Origin: JACMLD01 sp044223995
GTDB lineage: Bacteria > Bacteroidota > Bacteroidia > Chitinophagales > Chitinophagaceae
NCBI GenBank assembly: GCA_044223995.1
Contig: JBGALE010000003.1
Coordinates: 372,001 to 436,000 of the forward strand
DNA: 64,000 nt
Direction: 5' to 3'
This document shows, one piece after another, positions 35,873 through 43,588 of the stretch. Position numbers and translations under genes: made by a program. The notes below the pieces were generated by a model. That model did not search any database, had not been told where the DNA came from, and saw only the letters and a program-made list of their open reading frames with translations. Position 1 is the stretch's first letter. Each line of letters opens with the position of its first letter.

Positions 35873-36445
35873 ATGAATAAAATAAAAGATATTATCGCTG
35901 AGTCCATCGCCGTAAAAGACAAGATCCTTGCCGATGAAACGATGATAACAACCATTGAAAAAGTGGTGGAAGTAGCGGTTGATGCATTGAAAAAGGGAAA
36001 GCGGCTATATTTCTGCGGAAATGGCGGCAGTGCGGCAGATGCACAACACCTGGCTGCTGAATTCAGTGGAAGGTTTTACCTCGACAGGGACGCTTTACCG
36101 GCAGAAGCACTGCATTGCAATACTTCTTACCTCACAGCGGTTGCCAACGACTACAGCTATGATGTGATTTATTCCAGGCTGGTAAAAGGACTTGCACATA
36201 CAGGTGATGTATTATTTGGATTATCTACTTCCGGCAATTCGCCCAATATTGTAAAAGCATTTGAAACAGCCCGGGAGAAAGGCGTTGTTACAATTGGCTT
36301 TACCGGTGAAGCAGGGGGAAAAATGAAGGATCTGAGCGATTATCTTTTTAATGTTCCTTCAAAAAATACGCCGCGGATACAGGAAAGCCATATCATGATT
36401 GGTCATATAATCTGTGAATTAACGGAAGCAAAATATTTCGCCTGA
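35873..36445 (+). CDS. gmhA: Sedoheptulose-7-phosphate isomerase
   Basis: The 190-aa SIS-domain enzyme converts sedoheptulose-7-phosphate to D-glycero-D-manno-heptose-7-phosphate, the first step of heptose synthesis. Signatures are YFCGNGGSAADAQHLAAEFS (about 47-66), the phosphate-binding LFGLSTSGNSPNIVKAFE and the C-terminal QESHIMIGHIICELTE. Length matches GmhA (about 190 aa). It lies between hddA and hddC; hddC begins 13 bases later. Confidence 0.94.
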   Translation: MNKIKDIIAESIAVKDKILADETMITTIEKVVEVAVDALKKGKRLYFCGNGGSAADAQHLAAEFSGRFYLDRDALPAEALHCNTSYLTAVANDYSYDVIYSRLVKGLAHTGDVLFGLSTSGNSPNIVKAFETAREKGVVTIGFTGEAGGKMKDLSDYLFNVPSKNTPRIQESHIMIGHIICELTEAKYFA

Positions 36446-36458
36446 TACAGGCGATGGT

Positions 36459-37157
36459 ATGAAAATAAAGGAAGCTATTATACTTGCCGGTGGATTGGGT
36501 ACCCGTTTGCGGGATACCGTTCCGGATTTACCCAAATGCATGGCCCCGGTCAATGGAAGGCCTTTTCTCTCCTACCTCGTTAATTATTTACAGAAAGAAG
36601 GTATTGAAAGATTTATTTTTTCACTTGGCTACCGCCACGATATCATTGAATCCTTTCTTCGTGATCAATATCCTGCACTGACCTATCAGTGTGTAATAGA
36701 AAATGAGCCATTGGGAACCGGTGGCGCGATTCAGCTTTCCTGCAAGCAGGCTACAGAAAAAACGGTACTGGTGGTAAATGGCGATACTTTTTTTACGATA
36801 GATATTGGTAAACTGGCTGCATTTCATTTTATGACGGGCGCGCATTGCACCATGTCCCTGAAGCCAATGAAACAGTTTGACCGGTATGGCGTAGTAGAGT
36901 TGAATACCGATTACAGTATAAAAAGTTTCCGGGAAAAAAAATTTTACGAGGAAGGTTTCATCAATGGTGGTGTATATGCACTGCACGCAGTAAAATTTTT
37001 GGAAGAAGATTTACCCCGTAAATTTTCTTTTGAAAAAGATTATCTCGAAGCTTATTATTCCAGTAGAAGAATGTTTGGTGTGGTACAGGATGCTTACTTT
37101 ATTGATATTGGCATACCGGAAGATTATAACAGGGCACAACAAGAAATGGCCGAATAA
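36459..37157 (+). CDS. hddC: Heptose-1-phosphate guanylyltransferase (HddC-like)
   Basis: The 232-aa nucleotidyltransferase starts KEAIILAGGLGTRLRDTVPD with the NTP-binding GGLGTRL. PKCMAPVNGRPFL, PLGTGGAIQ and the metal-binding VVNGDTFF follow. The 230-aa size fits HddC, which makes GDP-D-glycero-alpha-D-manno-heptose from heptose-1-phosphate. Its place between gmhA and gmhB supports this over a generic sugar nucleotidyltransferase such as a mannose-1-phosphate or glucose-1-phosphate enzyme. The nucleotide (GTP) is inferred from context. Confidence 0.88.
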   Translation: MKIKEAIILAGGLGTRLRDTVPDLPKCMAPVNGRPFLSYLVNYLQKEGIERFIFSLGYRHDIIESFLRDQYPALTYQCVIENEPLGTGGAIQLSCKQATEKTVLVVNGDTFFTIDIGKLAAFHFMTGAHCTMSLKPMKQFDRYGVVELNTDYSIKSFREKKFYEEGFINGGVYALHAVKFLEEDLPRKFSFEKDYLEAYYSSRRMFGVVQDAYFIDIGIPEDYNRAQQEMAE

Positions 37158-37176
37158 AAAAATACGAAAACCTGCT

Positions 37177-37731
37177 ATGCTCGATTTACAATCTGTTGAT
37201 AAAAGCTGGACATTGTTTCTTGACCGGGACGGTGTTATCAATCATGAAAAATACGAAGACTATATCTACAACTTCGGTGAGTTTGTTTTTTATGAAGGAG
37301 CATTGGAAGCCATTGAAATCTGCAGCAGGCATTTTGGTGATATCATCATTATTACCAACCAGCGTGGCGTGGCAAAGGAATTAATGACCGAACTTGATTT
37401 AATGGAAGTACACAGTCAAATGCTGAAAGCGATTGAAAAAGCCGGGGGAAGGATCGATGCCATTTATTATTGTACCTCGCTCGACAACGATCACCCCAAT
37501 CGCAAGCCACAACCTGGTATGGCGCTGCAGGCAAAGGCGGACCACCCGGAAATTGATTTCAGCAAATCCATCATGGTGGGGAATAATATGAGTGATATGC
37601 GGTTTGGCCGTAATGCTGGCATGCGCACTGTTTTTATACAAACCACCAACCCCGAACAGCCGGTCCCTCATCCTGATATTGACCTTGCCTGTAAAAGCCT
37701 GTTAAAGTTTGCACAGATTTTAGCAGGATGA
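37177..37731 (+). CDS. gmhB: Heptose-1,7-bisphosphate 7-phosphatase (GmhB-like)
   Basis: The 184-aa HAD phosphatase removes the C7 phosphate of heptose-1,7-bisphosphate. It has the nucleophile motif FLDRDGVIN, ITNQRGVAKE, RKPQPGM and MVGNNMSDMRFGRNAGM. The loop YYCTSLDNDHPNRKPQPG lacks most Cys/His ligands of the zinc loop seen in typical GmhB. I start at ATG 37177; upstream in-frame ATGs overlap hddC and encode nothing HAD-like. It completes the pathway with gmhA, hddA and hddC. Histidinol-phosphatase is the closest alternative. Confidence 0.9.
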   Translation: MLDLQSVDKSWTLFLDRDGVINHEKYEDYIYNFGEFVFYEGALEAIEICSRHFGDIIIITNQRGVAKELMTELDLMEVHSQMLKAIEKAGGRIDAIYYCTSLDNDHPNRKPQPGMALQAKADHPEIDFSKSIMVGNNMSDMRFGRNAGMRTVFIQTTNPEQPVPHPDIDLACKSLLKFAQILAG

Positions 37732-37812
37732 CAAAATTAAATACTCCTCTTTTCGTTGATTCCCTGTCGCTGGCTTTATTGTAACTTCGCCAACGATGAT
37801 TATTTCAATCGC

Positions 37813-38835
37813 ATGAACAAACTGACGACCATTACCGGGATCCTGGCAATCACATTTCTTTCTGCTGTTTGTTACGGGCAGGATATATCCAAATCCGATC
37901 TCAGGCAACTGGCCAAAAAAGAAGATTCACTGAAAGTGTATGCCGACAGCATGATCAATGCAGAAAGGGCCGGTAAGCGATTTTTATCCGACAGCCAGTT
38001 TGTAAAGACATTCGTGCGGGCGCTTAAAATAAAAAATTCTTTTAGCTATCGTTTCGATTCCCTGGAAACCGTGTCAAGGATATATCCGCAAGACAGTTCA
38101 TTTCGCATATTTACCTGGCAGTTGAAAAAGGATGAATATATGTATTACCAGAAAGGCGCTATCCAAATGAAGACGCCTGATGGTTCGCTGAAATTGTATC
38201 CGCTGTTTGATGCGTCCATGTTTACTGCAAAACCGAATGATTCTGTCCGGACGCGCAACAACTGGATCGGTGCCATATACTACCGTATTGTTCAGAAAGA
38301 ATTCAACGGCAGAAAATATTATACCCTCCTCGGTTTTGATGATTATACGGTGAGCAGCAACCGAAAATGGATGGAAGTAATGCATTTCAGTGATGACACG
38401 GGTGAGCCAGTTTTTGGCGGACCAGTGATTACATTCAAGGACGATACCGGTAAGGTCAAACCTGTGCTCAACCGTTTTAATATTGAATATAAAAAAGAAG
38501 CGAGAACGAATTTCAACTACAACCCTGAAATGGATATGATCATCTACGACCACCTGATATCAGAGAGTGATCAACCGGAAAGAAAAGAAACCTATATACC
38601 GGATGGAGATTTTGAGGGGTTCAAATGGCAGAATGGCCAGTGGGTGCATGTAGACCAGGTATTTAATTTTAAACTGAAGGATGGCGAATTCCCGCAGGAT
38701 GCAACAATCAAAGACGCACAGGGAAATATCGATGAAAAGAAATTAATGGAACAATCAGAAAAAAATATAGAAAGGGCAAAGAAAAAAGAAGACGAGAAAA
38801 AAGCATCCCCGAAGAAAAAGAAAGACGGTCAATAA
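37813..38835 (+). CDS. Exported hypothetical protein
   Basis: The 340-aa product starts at ATG 37813 with a signal peptide (MNKLTTITGILAITFLSAVCYG-Q). I do not recognise a named family. The body is polar with alternating beta-strand-like segments (NNWIGAIYYRIVQKEFNGRK, KYYTLLGFDDYTVSSNRKW, EPVFGGPVITFKDDTGK). The last 60 residues are charged and lysine-rich, ending KKASPKKKKDGQ. Proteins of this layout are common near central genes in Chitinophagaceae. It has its own weak promoter (TTG-N23-TAACTTCG) and ends in an AT-rich inverted repeat. Confidence 0.75.
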   Translation: MNKLTTITGILAITFLSAVCYGQDISKSDLRQLAKKEDSLKVYADSMINAERAGKRFLSDSQFVKTFVRALKIKNSFSYRFDSLETVSRIYPQDSSFRIFTWQLKKDEYMYYQKGAIQMKTPDGSLKLYPLFDASMFTAKPNDSVRTRNNWIGAIYYRIVQKEFNGRKYYTLLGFDDYTVSSNRKWMEVMHFSDDTGEPVFGGPVITFKDDTGKVKPVLNRFNIEYKKEARTNFNYNPEMDMIIYDHLISESDQPERKETYIPDGDFEGFKWQNGQWVHVDQVFNFKLKDGEFPQDATIKDAQGNIDEKKLMEQSEKNIERAKKKEDEKKASPKKKKDGQ

Positions 38836-38866
38836 ATTAATAATTATGAATTGACAATTATTAATT
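38835..38866. repeat. AT-rich inverted repeat between convergent genes
   Basis: Perfect 11-base arms AATTAATAATT / AATTATTAATT separated by 10 bases. It spans the stop of the upstream gene and the end of the convergent PH-domain gene, so it may act as a weak shared terminator or be a dispersed repeat. Confidence 0.55.
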
Positions 38867-39484
38867 CCCAATTAGCTTACTCTTCGCCTTGTTGTATTCA
38901 TCTTCGCTGATAATTCCTTTTTGTTTTAAATCAAACAGCTTCTCCAGTTCACTGGCTATATTGTGAGTACCTGTGCCCGCCGCAGTAGTAAGGCCCATGG
39001 CGGCAGCCATTTGTTTGGCCTGGCTGGACATTTGAATATTTTTATAATCGGATTGTGCCAGTGTAATCGTATCCTTTAATCTTTTTGGATGGTGCACATT
39101 GTAGTAATCTGTTGCACCAATTTCCGCAGCAGTTTGTATTTCCACATGCCCGTAATTGAGTATCCTTCCCCAAACTGTTTGGTCATAAGACACGTTATTG
39201 ATTTTTTCCAGCGGACTTTCTTTTGCATAATGACTTAACAGACCATTCTCATCAATGACGCGGTAATTGGTAACCACCCATATATTCACTTTCCAGCGGA
39301 AATAATTGATTAGAAAAATGAGAATGCCCAACAGGGCAAGCGCCCATCCAAACCTTTCGAAGAACCCCAGGAAAAAAGAACCTACAATGGCGGCAAGGGC
39401 CAGCAAAGTGGGCCCAATCAGCGATATCCAGCTTGTATAAGTAACCAGTAATACTTTTTCCCCTGTCTGTAATGGTGTACGCAT
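38861..39484 (-). CDS. PH-domain membrane protein with SHOCT tail
   Basis: A 207-aa protein. Two transmembrane helices (about 18-40 and 46-63) precede a bacterial PH domain of the YdbS/YdbT type (about 65-150, WVVTNYRVIDENGLLSHYAK and HVEIQTAAEIGATDYYNVHH). The C-terminus is a SHOCT motif (LEKLFDLKQKGIISEDEYNK, about 178-203). Role unknown; such proteins are thought to act in membrane stress or protein assembly. It lies downstream of lepA in the opposite-strand arrangement, 107 bases from the lepA stop. Confidence 0.88.
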   Translation of the reverse strand: MRTPLQTGEKVLLVTYTSWISLIGPTLLALAAIVGSFFLGFFERFGWALALLGILIFLINYFRWKVNIWVVTNYRVIDENGLLSHYAKESPLEKINNVSYDQTVWGRILNYGHVEIQTAAEIGATDYYNVHHPKRLKDTITLAQSDYKNIQMSSQAKQMAAAMGLTTAAGTGTHNIASELEKLFDLKQKGIISEDEYNKAKSKLIGN

Positions 39485-39591
39485 GGTTCCAAGTTAACAT
39501 TCAAAATTAAAAAAATCAGGCATGAGCAAGAATCATTACTTTGACTTTGCCATCATTTCTTTTCAAATATAATCAGCTTCCGGGAATTGAG

Positions 39592-41385
39592 TTACTCATC
39601 CAGTTTCAATACTGCCAAAAAAGCTTCCTGGGGGACTTCCACATTTCCGATCTGGCGCATCCGTTTCTTACCTTCTTTTTGTTTTTCCAGCAGTTTGCGT
39701 TTACGGCTGATATCACCGCCATAACATTTTGCAGTAACGTCTTTACGCATGGCGCTGATCGTTTCCCTTGCAATCACCTTTGCGCCGATGGCGGCTTGTA
39801 TGGCTATCTGGAATTGCTGGCGGGGTACCAGCTCTTTTAATTTCTCACATAATTTCCTGCCAAAATCCTGCGAGCGCGCGCGATGTATCAGTGCGCTCAG
39901 CGCATCAACTTTATCGCCGTTCAGCAGGATATCCATTTTGACGATATCACTATCCCTGTTGCCGATAGGATGATAATCGAACGATGCATAACCGCGGGTT
40001 TGGCTTTTCAATTTATCATAAAAATCGAAGACGATTTCTGTCAAGGGCATTTCAAATGTCAGCTCGACCCTGGTGGGTGTCAGGTAACTCTGGTTAACCA
40101 AAATACCACGCTTGCCCAGGCAGAGCGTCATAATATTACCGATATAGTCAGGCTTTGTGATGATTTGTGCTTTGATAAAGGGCTCTTCTATCCTGTCGAT
40201 TCGAACCGGGTCGGGCATCTCAGTCGGGTTATTGACCACTATTCGTTCTCCTTTCGTTGTATACGCGATAAAGCTAACGTTGGGAACGGTAGTTATTACC
40301 GTTTGGTTGAATTCTCTTTCCAAACGTTCCTGAATGATTTCCATGTGCAGCATTCCGAGGAATCCGCAGCGAAAACCAAATCCAAGCGCCTGGCTGGTCT
40401 CCAATTCAAATGTCAGCGATGCATCGTTGAGCTGGAGTTTGTCCATGCAGTCGCGTAATTCCTCAAACTCATCCGTATTAACCGGGAAAATTCCGGCAAA
40501 AACCATGGGTTTTACTTCCTGGAAGCCACGGATCCCTTCCGTACAGGGGTTGGCAACTTTTGTAATGGTATCACCGACTTTTACTTCTTTTGCATTTTTT
40601 ATCCCGGTAATGATATACCCTACGTCACCACAAGTGACTTCCGGTTTCTCGGTCATCTTAAGTTTTAAAATACCAATTTCATCAGCCTCATATTCCTGTT
40701 CCGTGGAAACAAATTTGATCTTGTCCCCTTTCTTTAAACTTCCCTGTAAAATGCGGTAATAAACAATGATGCCCCGAAATGAGTTGAATACGCTGTCGAA
40801 CACGAGTGCCTGCAAAGGTGCTTCCGGATCGCCCTTTGGAGCGGGAATTCGTTCTACAATTGCTTCGAGTATAGCATCCACACCAAGACCGGTTCTTCCG
40901 CTGGCATGTAATATTTCTTCTCTCTTACAACCAATCAACTCCACAATCTGATCTTCCACTTCTTCAATCATAGCACCATCCATGTCGATCTTATTCACCA
41001 CAGGAATGATCTCAAGGTTGTTGTCGATGGCCAGGTAGAGGTTGCTGATGGTTTGGGCCTGTATGCCCTGTGTAGCATCTACTAACAATAATGCGCCTTC
41101 ACAGGCTGCCAATGCGCGGCTCACTTCGTAGCTAAAATCAACGTGGCCGGGCGTATCAATGAGGTTAAGGATATATTCCTGTCCGTTCTTATGTTTATAA
41201 TTTATCTGAATGGCATGGCTTTTAATGGTAATGCCCTTCTCACGTTCAAGGTCCATATCGTCCAGCACCTGGTCCATCATATCGCGATCGCTGATGGTGC
41301 CGGTTGATTGCAGCAAGCGGTCGGCAAGGGTACTCTTACCATGATCAATATGCGCAATAATGCAAAAATTTCGGATGTTCTTCAT
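39592..41385 (-). CDS. lepA: Elongation factor 4 (LepA)
   Basis: The 597-aa translational GTPase back-translocates stalled ribosomes and helps 30S assembly. The G domain carries CIIAHIDHGKSTLADRLL near the N-terminus (P-loop), DTPGHVDFSYEVSRALAACE and the NKID motif. The LepA-specific C-terminal domain has KRGILVNQSYLTPTRVEL and AIGAKVIARETISAMRKDV, ending CYGGDISRKRKLLEKQKEGK. The start at 41385 (MKNIRNFCIIAHID) is the family's; the frame extends 47 codons upstream through the promoter. A perfect -7 element lies 31 bases upstream. Confidence 0.97.
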   Translation of the reverse strand: MKNIRNFCIIAHIDHGKSTLADRLLQSTGTISDRDMMDQVLDDMDLEREKGITIKSHAIQINYKHKNGQEYILNLIDTPGHVDFSYEVSRALAACEGALLLVDATQGIQAQTISNLYLAIDNNLEIIPVVNKIDMDGAMIEEVEDQIVELIGCKREEILHASGRTGLGVDAILEAIVERIPAPKGDPEAPLQALVFDSVFNSFRGIIVYYRILQGSLKKGDKIKFVSTEQEYEADEIGILKLKMTEKPEVTCGDVGYIITGIKNAKEVKVGDTITKVANPCTEGIRGFQEVKPMVFAGIFPVNTDEFEELRDCMDKLQLNDASLTFELETSQALGFGFRCGFLGMLHMEIIQERLEREFNQTVITTVPNVSFIAYTTKGERIVVNNPTEMPDPVRIDRIEEPFIKAQIITKPDYIGNIMTLCLGKRGILVNQSYLTPTRVELTFEMPLTEIVFDFYDKLKSQTRGYASFDYHPIGNRDSDIVKMDILLNGDKVDALSALIHRARSQDFGRKLCEKLKELVPRQQFQIAIQAAIGAKVIARETISAMRKDVTAKCYGGDISRKRKLLEKQKEGKKRMRQIGNVEVPQEAFLAVLKLDE

Positions 41386-41415
41386 GTACGTTCCAGCCTC
41401 GTTTTTTAAGACGGG

Positions 41416-41423
41416 CAAAGGTA
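41416..41423 (-). promoter_or_regulatory. -7 promoter element of lepA
   Basis: On the minus strand this reads TACCTTTG, a perfect TAnnTTTG, giving a leader of about 25 bases. Confidence 0.5.
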
Positions 41424-41480
41424 AGCCATTTGGGCCGAAAAATGGTTGGTGAATTGGGCCTTTCCAATCAAGGACCCGCG

Positions 41481-41518
41481 TAAATAAAAACAGCATCTCC
41501 TGTGCAGAAAATGCTGTT
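41481..41518 (-). terminator. Terminator of the Gly/Tyr-rich gene
   Basis: On the minus strand AACAGCAT pairs with ATGCTGTT around a 14-base loop, followed by a T-rich tail (41481-41488). Confidence 0.65.
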
Positions 41519-41543
41519 GTACGCAATGAGTGTACGGCTTTAT

Positions 41544-41918
41544 TTAATACTTATAATAATTCCGTTTTAGATCTGCTATCTCCTGGTCGCGCTGATGTTT
41601 CAATTCATGCACTTTCAGCTTCCTCTCATGGCGCGGAATGCTTTTGTCGTGTTTGGCAGACCATATTTTATCTTTATAGTCAGCCTTTATATCTTCTATC
41701 TGCATCGTGAGTTTGGAAGGCCTTGCAGCATATCCATAACGGTAACCAGGATACCCAAATGGTGAATAGCCGAAATAAGGGTATCCCGGATAGAATCCCA
41801 AACCAACCCCTACGCTAACACGCGGACGCGCATAGTAATGAAAACCGCCGCGAAAATGCTGAGCAGAAGCGCCGAACGCCAACTGCAGAAGCAGGATGAT
41901 TGCCAATAGCTTTTTCAT
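41544..41918 (-). CDS. Exported Gly/Tyr-rich hypothetical protein
   Basis: A 124-aa protein with signal peptide MKKLLAIILLLQLAFGASA-Q. Residues about 22-66 are rich in Gly, Tyr, Pro and Phe (VGVGLGFYPGYPYFGYSPFG). Residues about 68-124 form a charged helical tail (QIEDIKADYKDKIWSAKHDK; HERKLKVHELKHQRDQEIAD). The helical tail recurs in many small Bacteroidota periplasmic proteins. No known function. It is separated from lepA by a terminator. Confidence 0.75.
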   Translation of the reverse strand: MKKLLAIILLLQLAFGASAQHFRGGFHYYARPRVSVGVGLGFYPGYPYFGYSPFGYPGYRYGYAARPSKLTMQIEDIKADYKDKIWSAKHDKSIPRHERKLKVHELKHQRDQEIADLKRNYYKY

Positions 41919-42151
41919 ACAATTTCCTTTTACTTATAAGACATGAAATTGTGAAAAAGGTAAATCAGTTACAAGAGCTATAACCAAAGAATAACATTTG
42001 CTAATAAAGGCGGTCAGGAAGCCGAAACCATATAATCCCTTAGCCAGGAAGTATTTCAGGAAAAGGAAAGTAATAAAGTCCGCCTGGCGGTCATATATTG
42101 ATAAAAATCTGGATGTAAAATCTTCAAATCATTGATAATGAGAGGCCATTT

Positions 42152-42167
42152 TTGGCACGATTGTCGA
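42152..42167 (+). promoter_or_regulatory. Possible sigma-54-like promoter
   Basis: TTGGCACG is a perfect -24 half. The -12 half is poor (TCGA where TTGC is expected, with GG-N10-GA spacing). It lies 58 bases before the 35-aa membrane peptide's ATG, a fitting distance. Confidence 0.27.
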
Positions 42168-42225
42168 GATATATAGTCAGTAATAATCCAATATTCAGTA
42201 AAACCAACCAATTAAAATCCATCTT

Positions 42226-42333
42226 ATGAAACATCTTCTTACACTTACTAAAAAAGAGACTACCAAAATTTATCTTGAAGCAATTGCCATTTTTGGTGTT
42301 ATCACTACCATTTGCCTTTTGTTCTACAAATAA
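42226..42333 (+). CDS. Small (35 aa) single-span membrane peptide
   Basis: An ATG frame of 35 codons plus TAA encodes a basic N-terminus (MKHLLTLTKKETTKIYLEA) and a hydrophobic helix ending IAIFGVITTICLLFYK. This is a plausible single transmembrane segment with the positive side inside. A strong terminator starts 22 bases after the stop, and a sigma-54-like sequence lies upstream, so a discrete transcription unit is likely. I do not recognise the family. It fills part of a 500-base stretch (41919-42418) that otherwise holds nothing recognisable. Confidence 0.5.
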   Translation: MKHLLTLTKKETTKIYLEAIAIFGVITTICLLFYK

Positions 42334-42354
42334 GTTTTGGATAAAAGAAAAATG

Positions 42355-42387
42355 AAAAGCCCACAGTCAAACTGCGGGCTTTTTTTA
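42355..42387 (+). terminator. Terminator after the 35-aa membrane peptide
   Basis: Stem AAAGCCC-CAGT against ACTG-GGGCTTT (one A-C mismatch, CAA loop), then a run of T on the plus strand. Confidence 0.85.
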
Positions 42388-42418
42388 TTGTGTAGTATCG
42401 CGTTGTGTTTAACCGGTA

Positions 42419-42763
42419 TTAGTTCTCCAGCAAACCATCAGCCTTCCACTGTTTCAATATCGCAATGCTGGCGTCGCTTAATTTTTCTTTCCTGAAAGGC
42501 ATAAAACCTCTTTCAGTTGGATTCAGGCTTACCCGGTGGATGATATCATCAATATTATCTTTTATACTGGCATAGGTATTCAATGGCTTTTTATTTCCCC
42601 CTTTGTCCGGGAAATGGCAGGGTGTACAGCTACTTTCTATCAAAGCCTGCACCGAAGTGGCATAAGTAAGCTTTGGTACAGCGGCGGCTTTTTTGGAATG
42701 ACTGCAGTAGGAAAATAAAATGACCATCAGGCAGAGTGCAGACAGTACAGAAAATTTCTTCAT
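42419..42763 (-). CDS. Mono-haem c-type cytochrome-like exported protein
   Basis: The 114-aa protein has an N-terminal export signal (MKKFSVLSALCLMVILFSYC). The haem-binding CTPCH sits at 46-50 (C46, C49, H50). MPF at about 88-90 may supply the axial methionine. This pattern fits small cytochrome c or haem-binding domains of Bacteroidota. A lipoprotein cysteine at C20 is possible, but Tyr at -1 makes the lipobox atypical. An electron carrier role is likely, but no partner is adjacent; the nearest redox genes are at 45-47 kb. Confidence 0.8.
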   Translation of the reverse strand: MKKFSVLSALCLMVILFSYCSHSKKAAAVPKLTYATSVQALIESSCTPCHFPDKGGNKKPLNTYASIKDNIDDIIHRVSLNPTERGFMPFRKEKLSDASIAILKQWKADGLLEN

Positions 42764-42867
42764 GTTGGTTGGTTTTAATGAATGACTGTAATAAAGATTA
42801 TTAAATCCTGCTTAATTTAATGGTTTTTTGGATGAACGGGTGAATCTGTTTTAAATCCGGTCATTCA

Positions 42868-43533
42868 TCAATATACGGAGAGACCGGTTCCCTTCAGGGA
42901 TTGTATGTTCTTACCCACTGCCAGCAGCACCAGCCAAAGCAACACATAGCCGATACAGCCACCCGTTGTGTTCAGTATAATATCATCCACATCTGCTACC
43001 CGGAAATGAGTGGCCAATTGCATGAGTTCAATAGAAAGCGATAACAGCATACAGGTAATCGCCACGGCAAAAAAATTCTTCAGCCCACGGTATAGCAAGG
43101 GCAAATAAATACCGAGCGGCAGCAGCATCACCAGGTTTCCTATTACCTGGTACCCGGCGTATTTATACATCTTAATGGAATGGAAGGGCTCCAGGTTTAC
43201 ACCTTCTCTTTTTTCAAAACGATCTGTCATGGTATGCCACCATCCGAGAGCAGATACCTCCCTGAATAAGATAAAATACCCGGTGAGCGTCAGCACCATG
43301 AATACATACACATAAAAACTGGCCTGTACCAATACCTGGAAAAGATTTTCCTGCTGTCGCCTGATAACGCCAATAACGATCCATGCATATAAAAGAACGA
43401 TGGTTATTACCAATGCAAAAAGACGTTTGTCGCTGGTATGCCGGTATTGCTGGTTGTAATGTGATCTGAGAAAGAAAACGGTCAGCAGGCAGACCGGGAT
43501 AAGCACCATTATTTTCCTGAATGTTTTGCCCAT
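42868..43533 (-). CDS. VanZ family membrane protein
   Basis: The 221-aa protein has about five or six transmembrane segments. The VanZ-like signature is visible: VNLEPFHSIKMY, GNLVMLLPLGIYLPLLYRG, SIELMQLATHFRVADVDDII and LNTTGGCIGYVLLWLV. VanZ itself confers low-level teicoplanin resistance in enterococci; in Bacteroidota the family is widespread and its role is unknown. Neighbours give no glycopeptide-resistance context. Confidence 0.88.
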   Translation of the reverse strand: MGKTFRKIMVLIPVCLLTVFFLRSHYNQQYRHTSDKRLFALVITIVLLYAWIVIGVIRRQQENLFQVLVQASFYVYVFMVLTLTGYFILFREVSALGWWHTMTDRFEKREGVNLEPFHSIKMYKYAGYQVIGNLVMLLPLGIYLPLLYRGLKNFFAVAITCMLLSLSIELMQLATHFRVADVDDIILNTTGGCIGYVLLWLVLLAVGKNIQSLKGTGLSVY

Positions 43534-43588
43534 GTATGCCCAAGATAAAATTTTTATCGTTTATATCCCGTCGGCACAGGGCCTTTGT

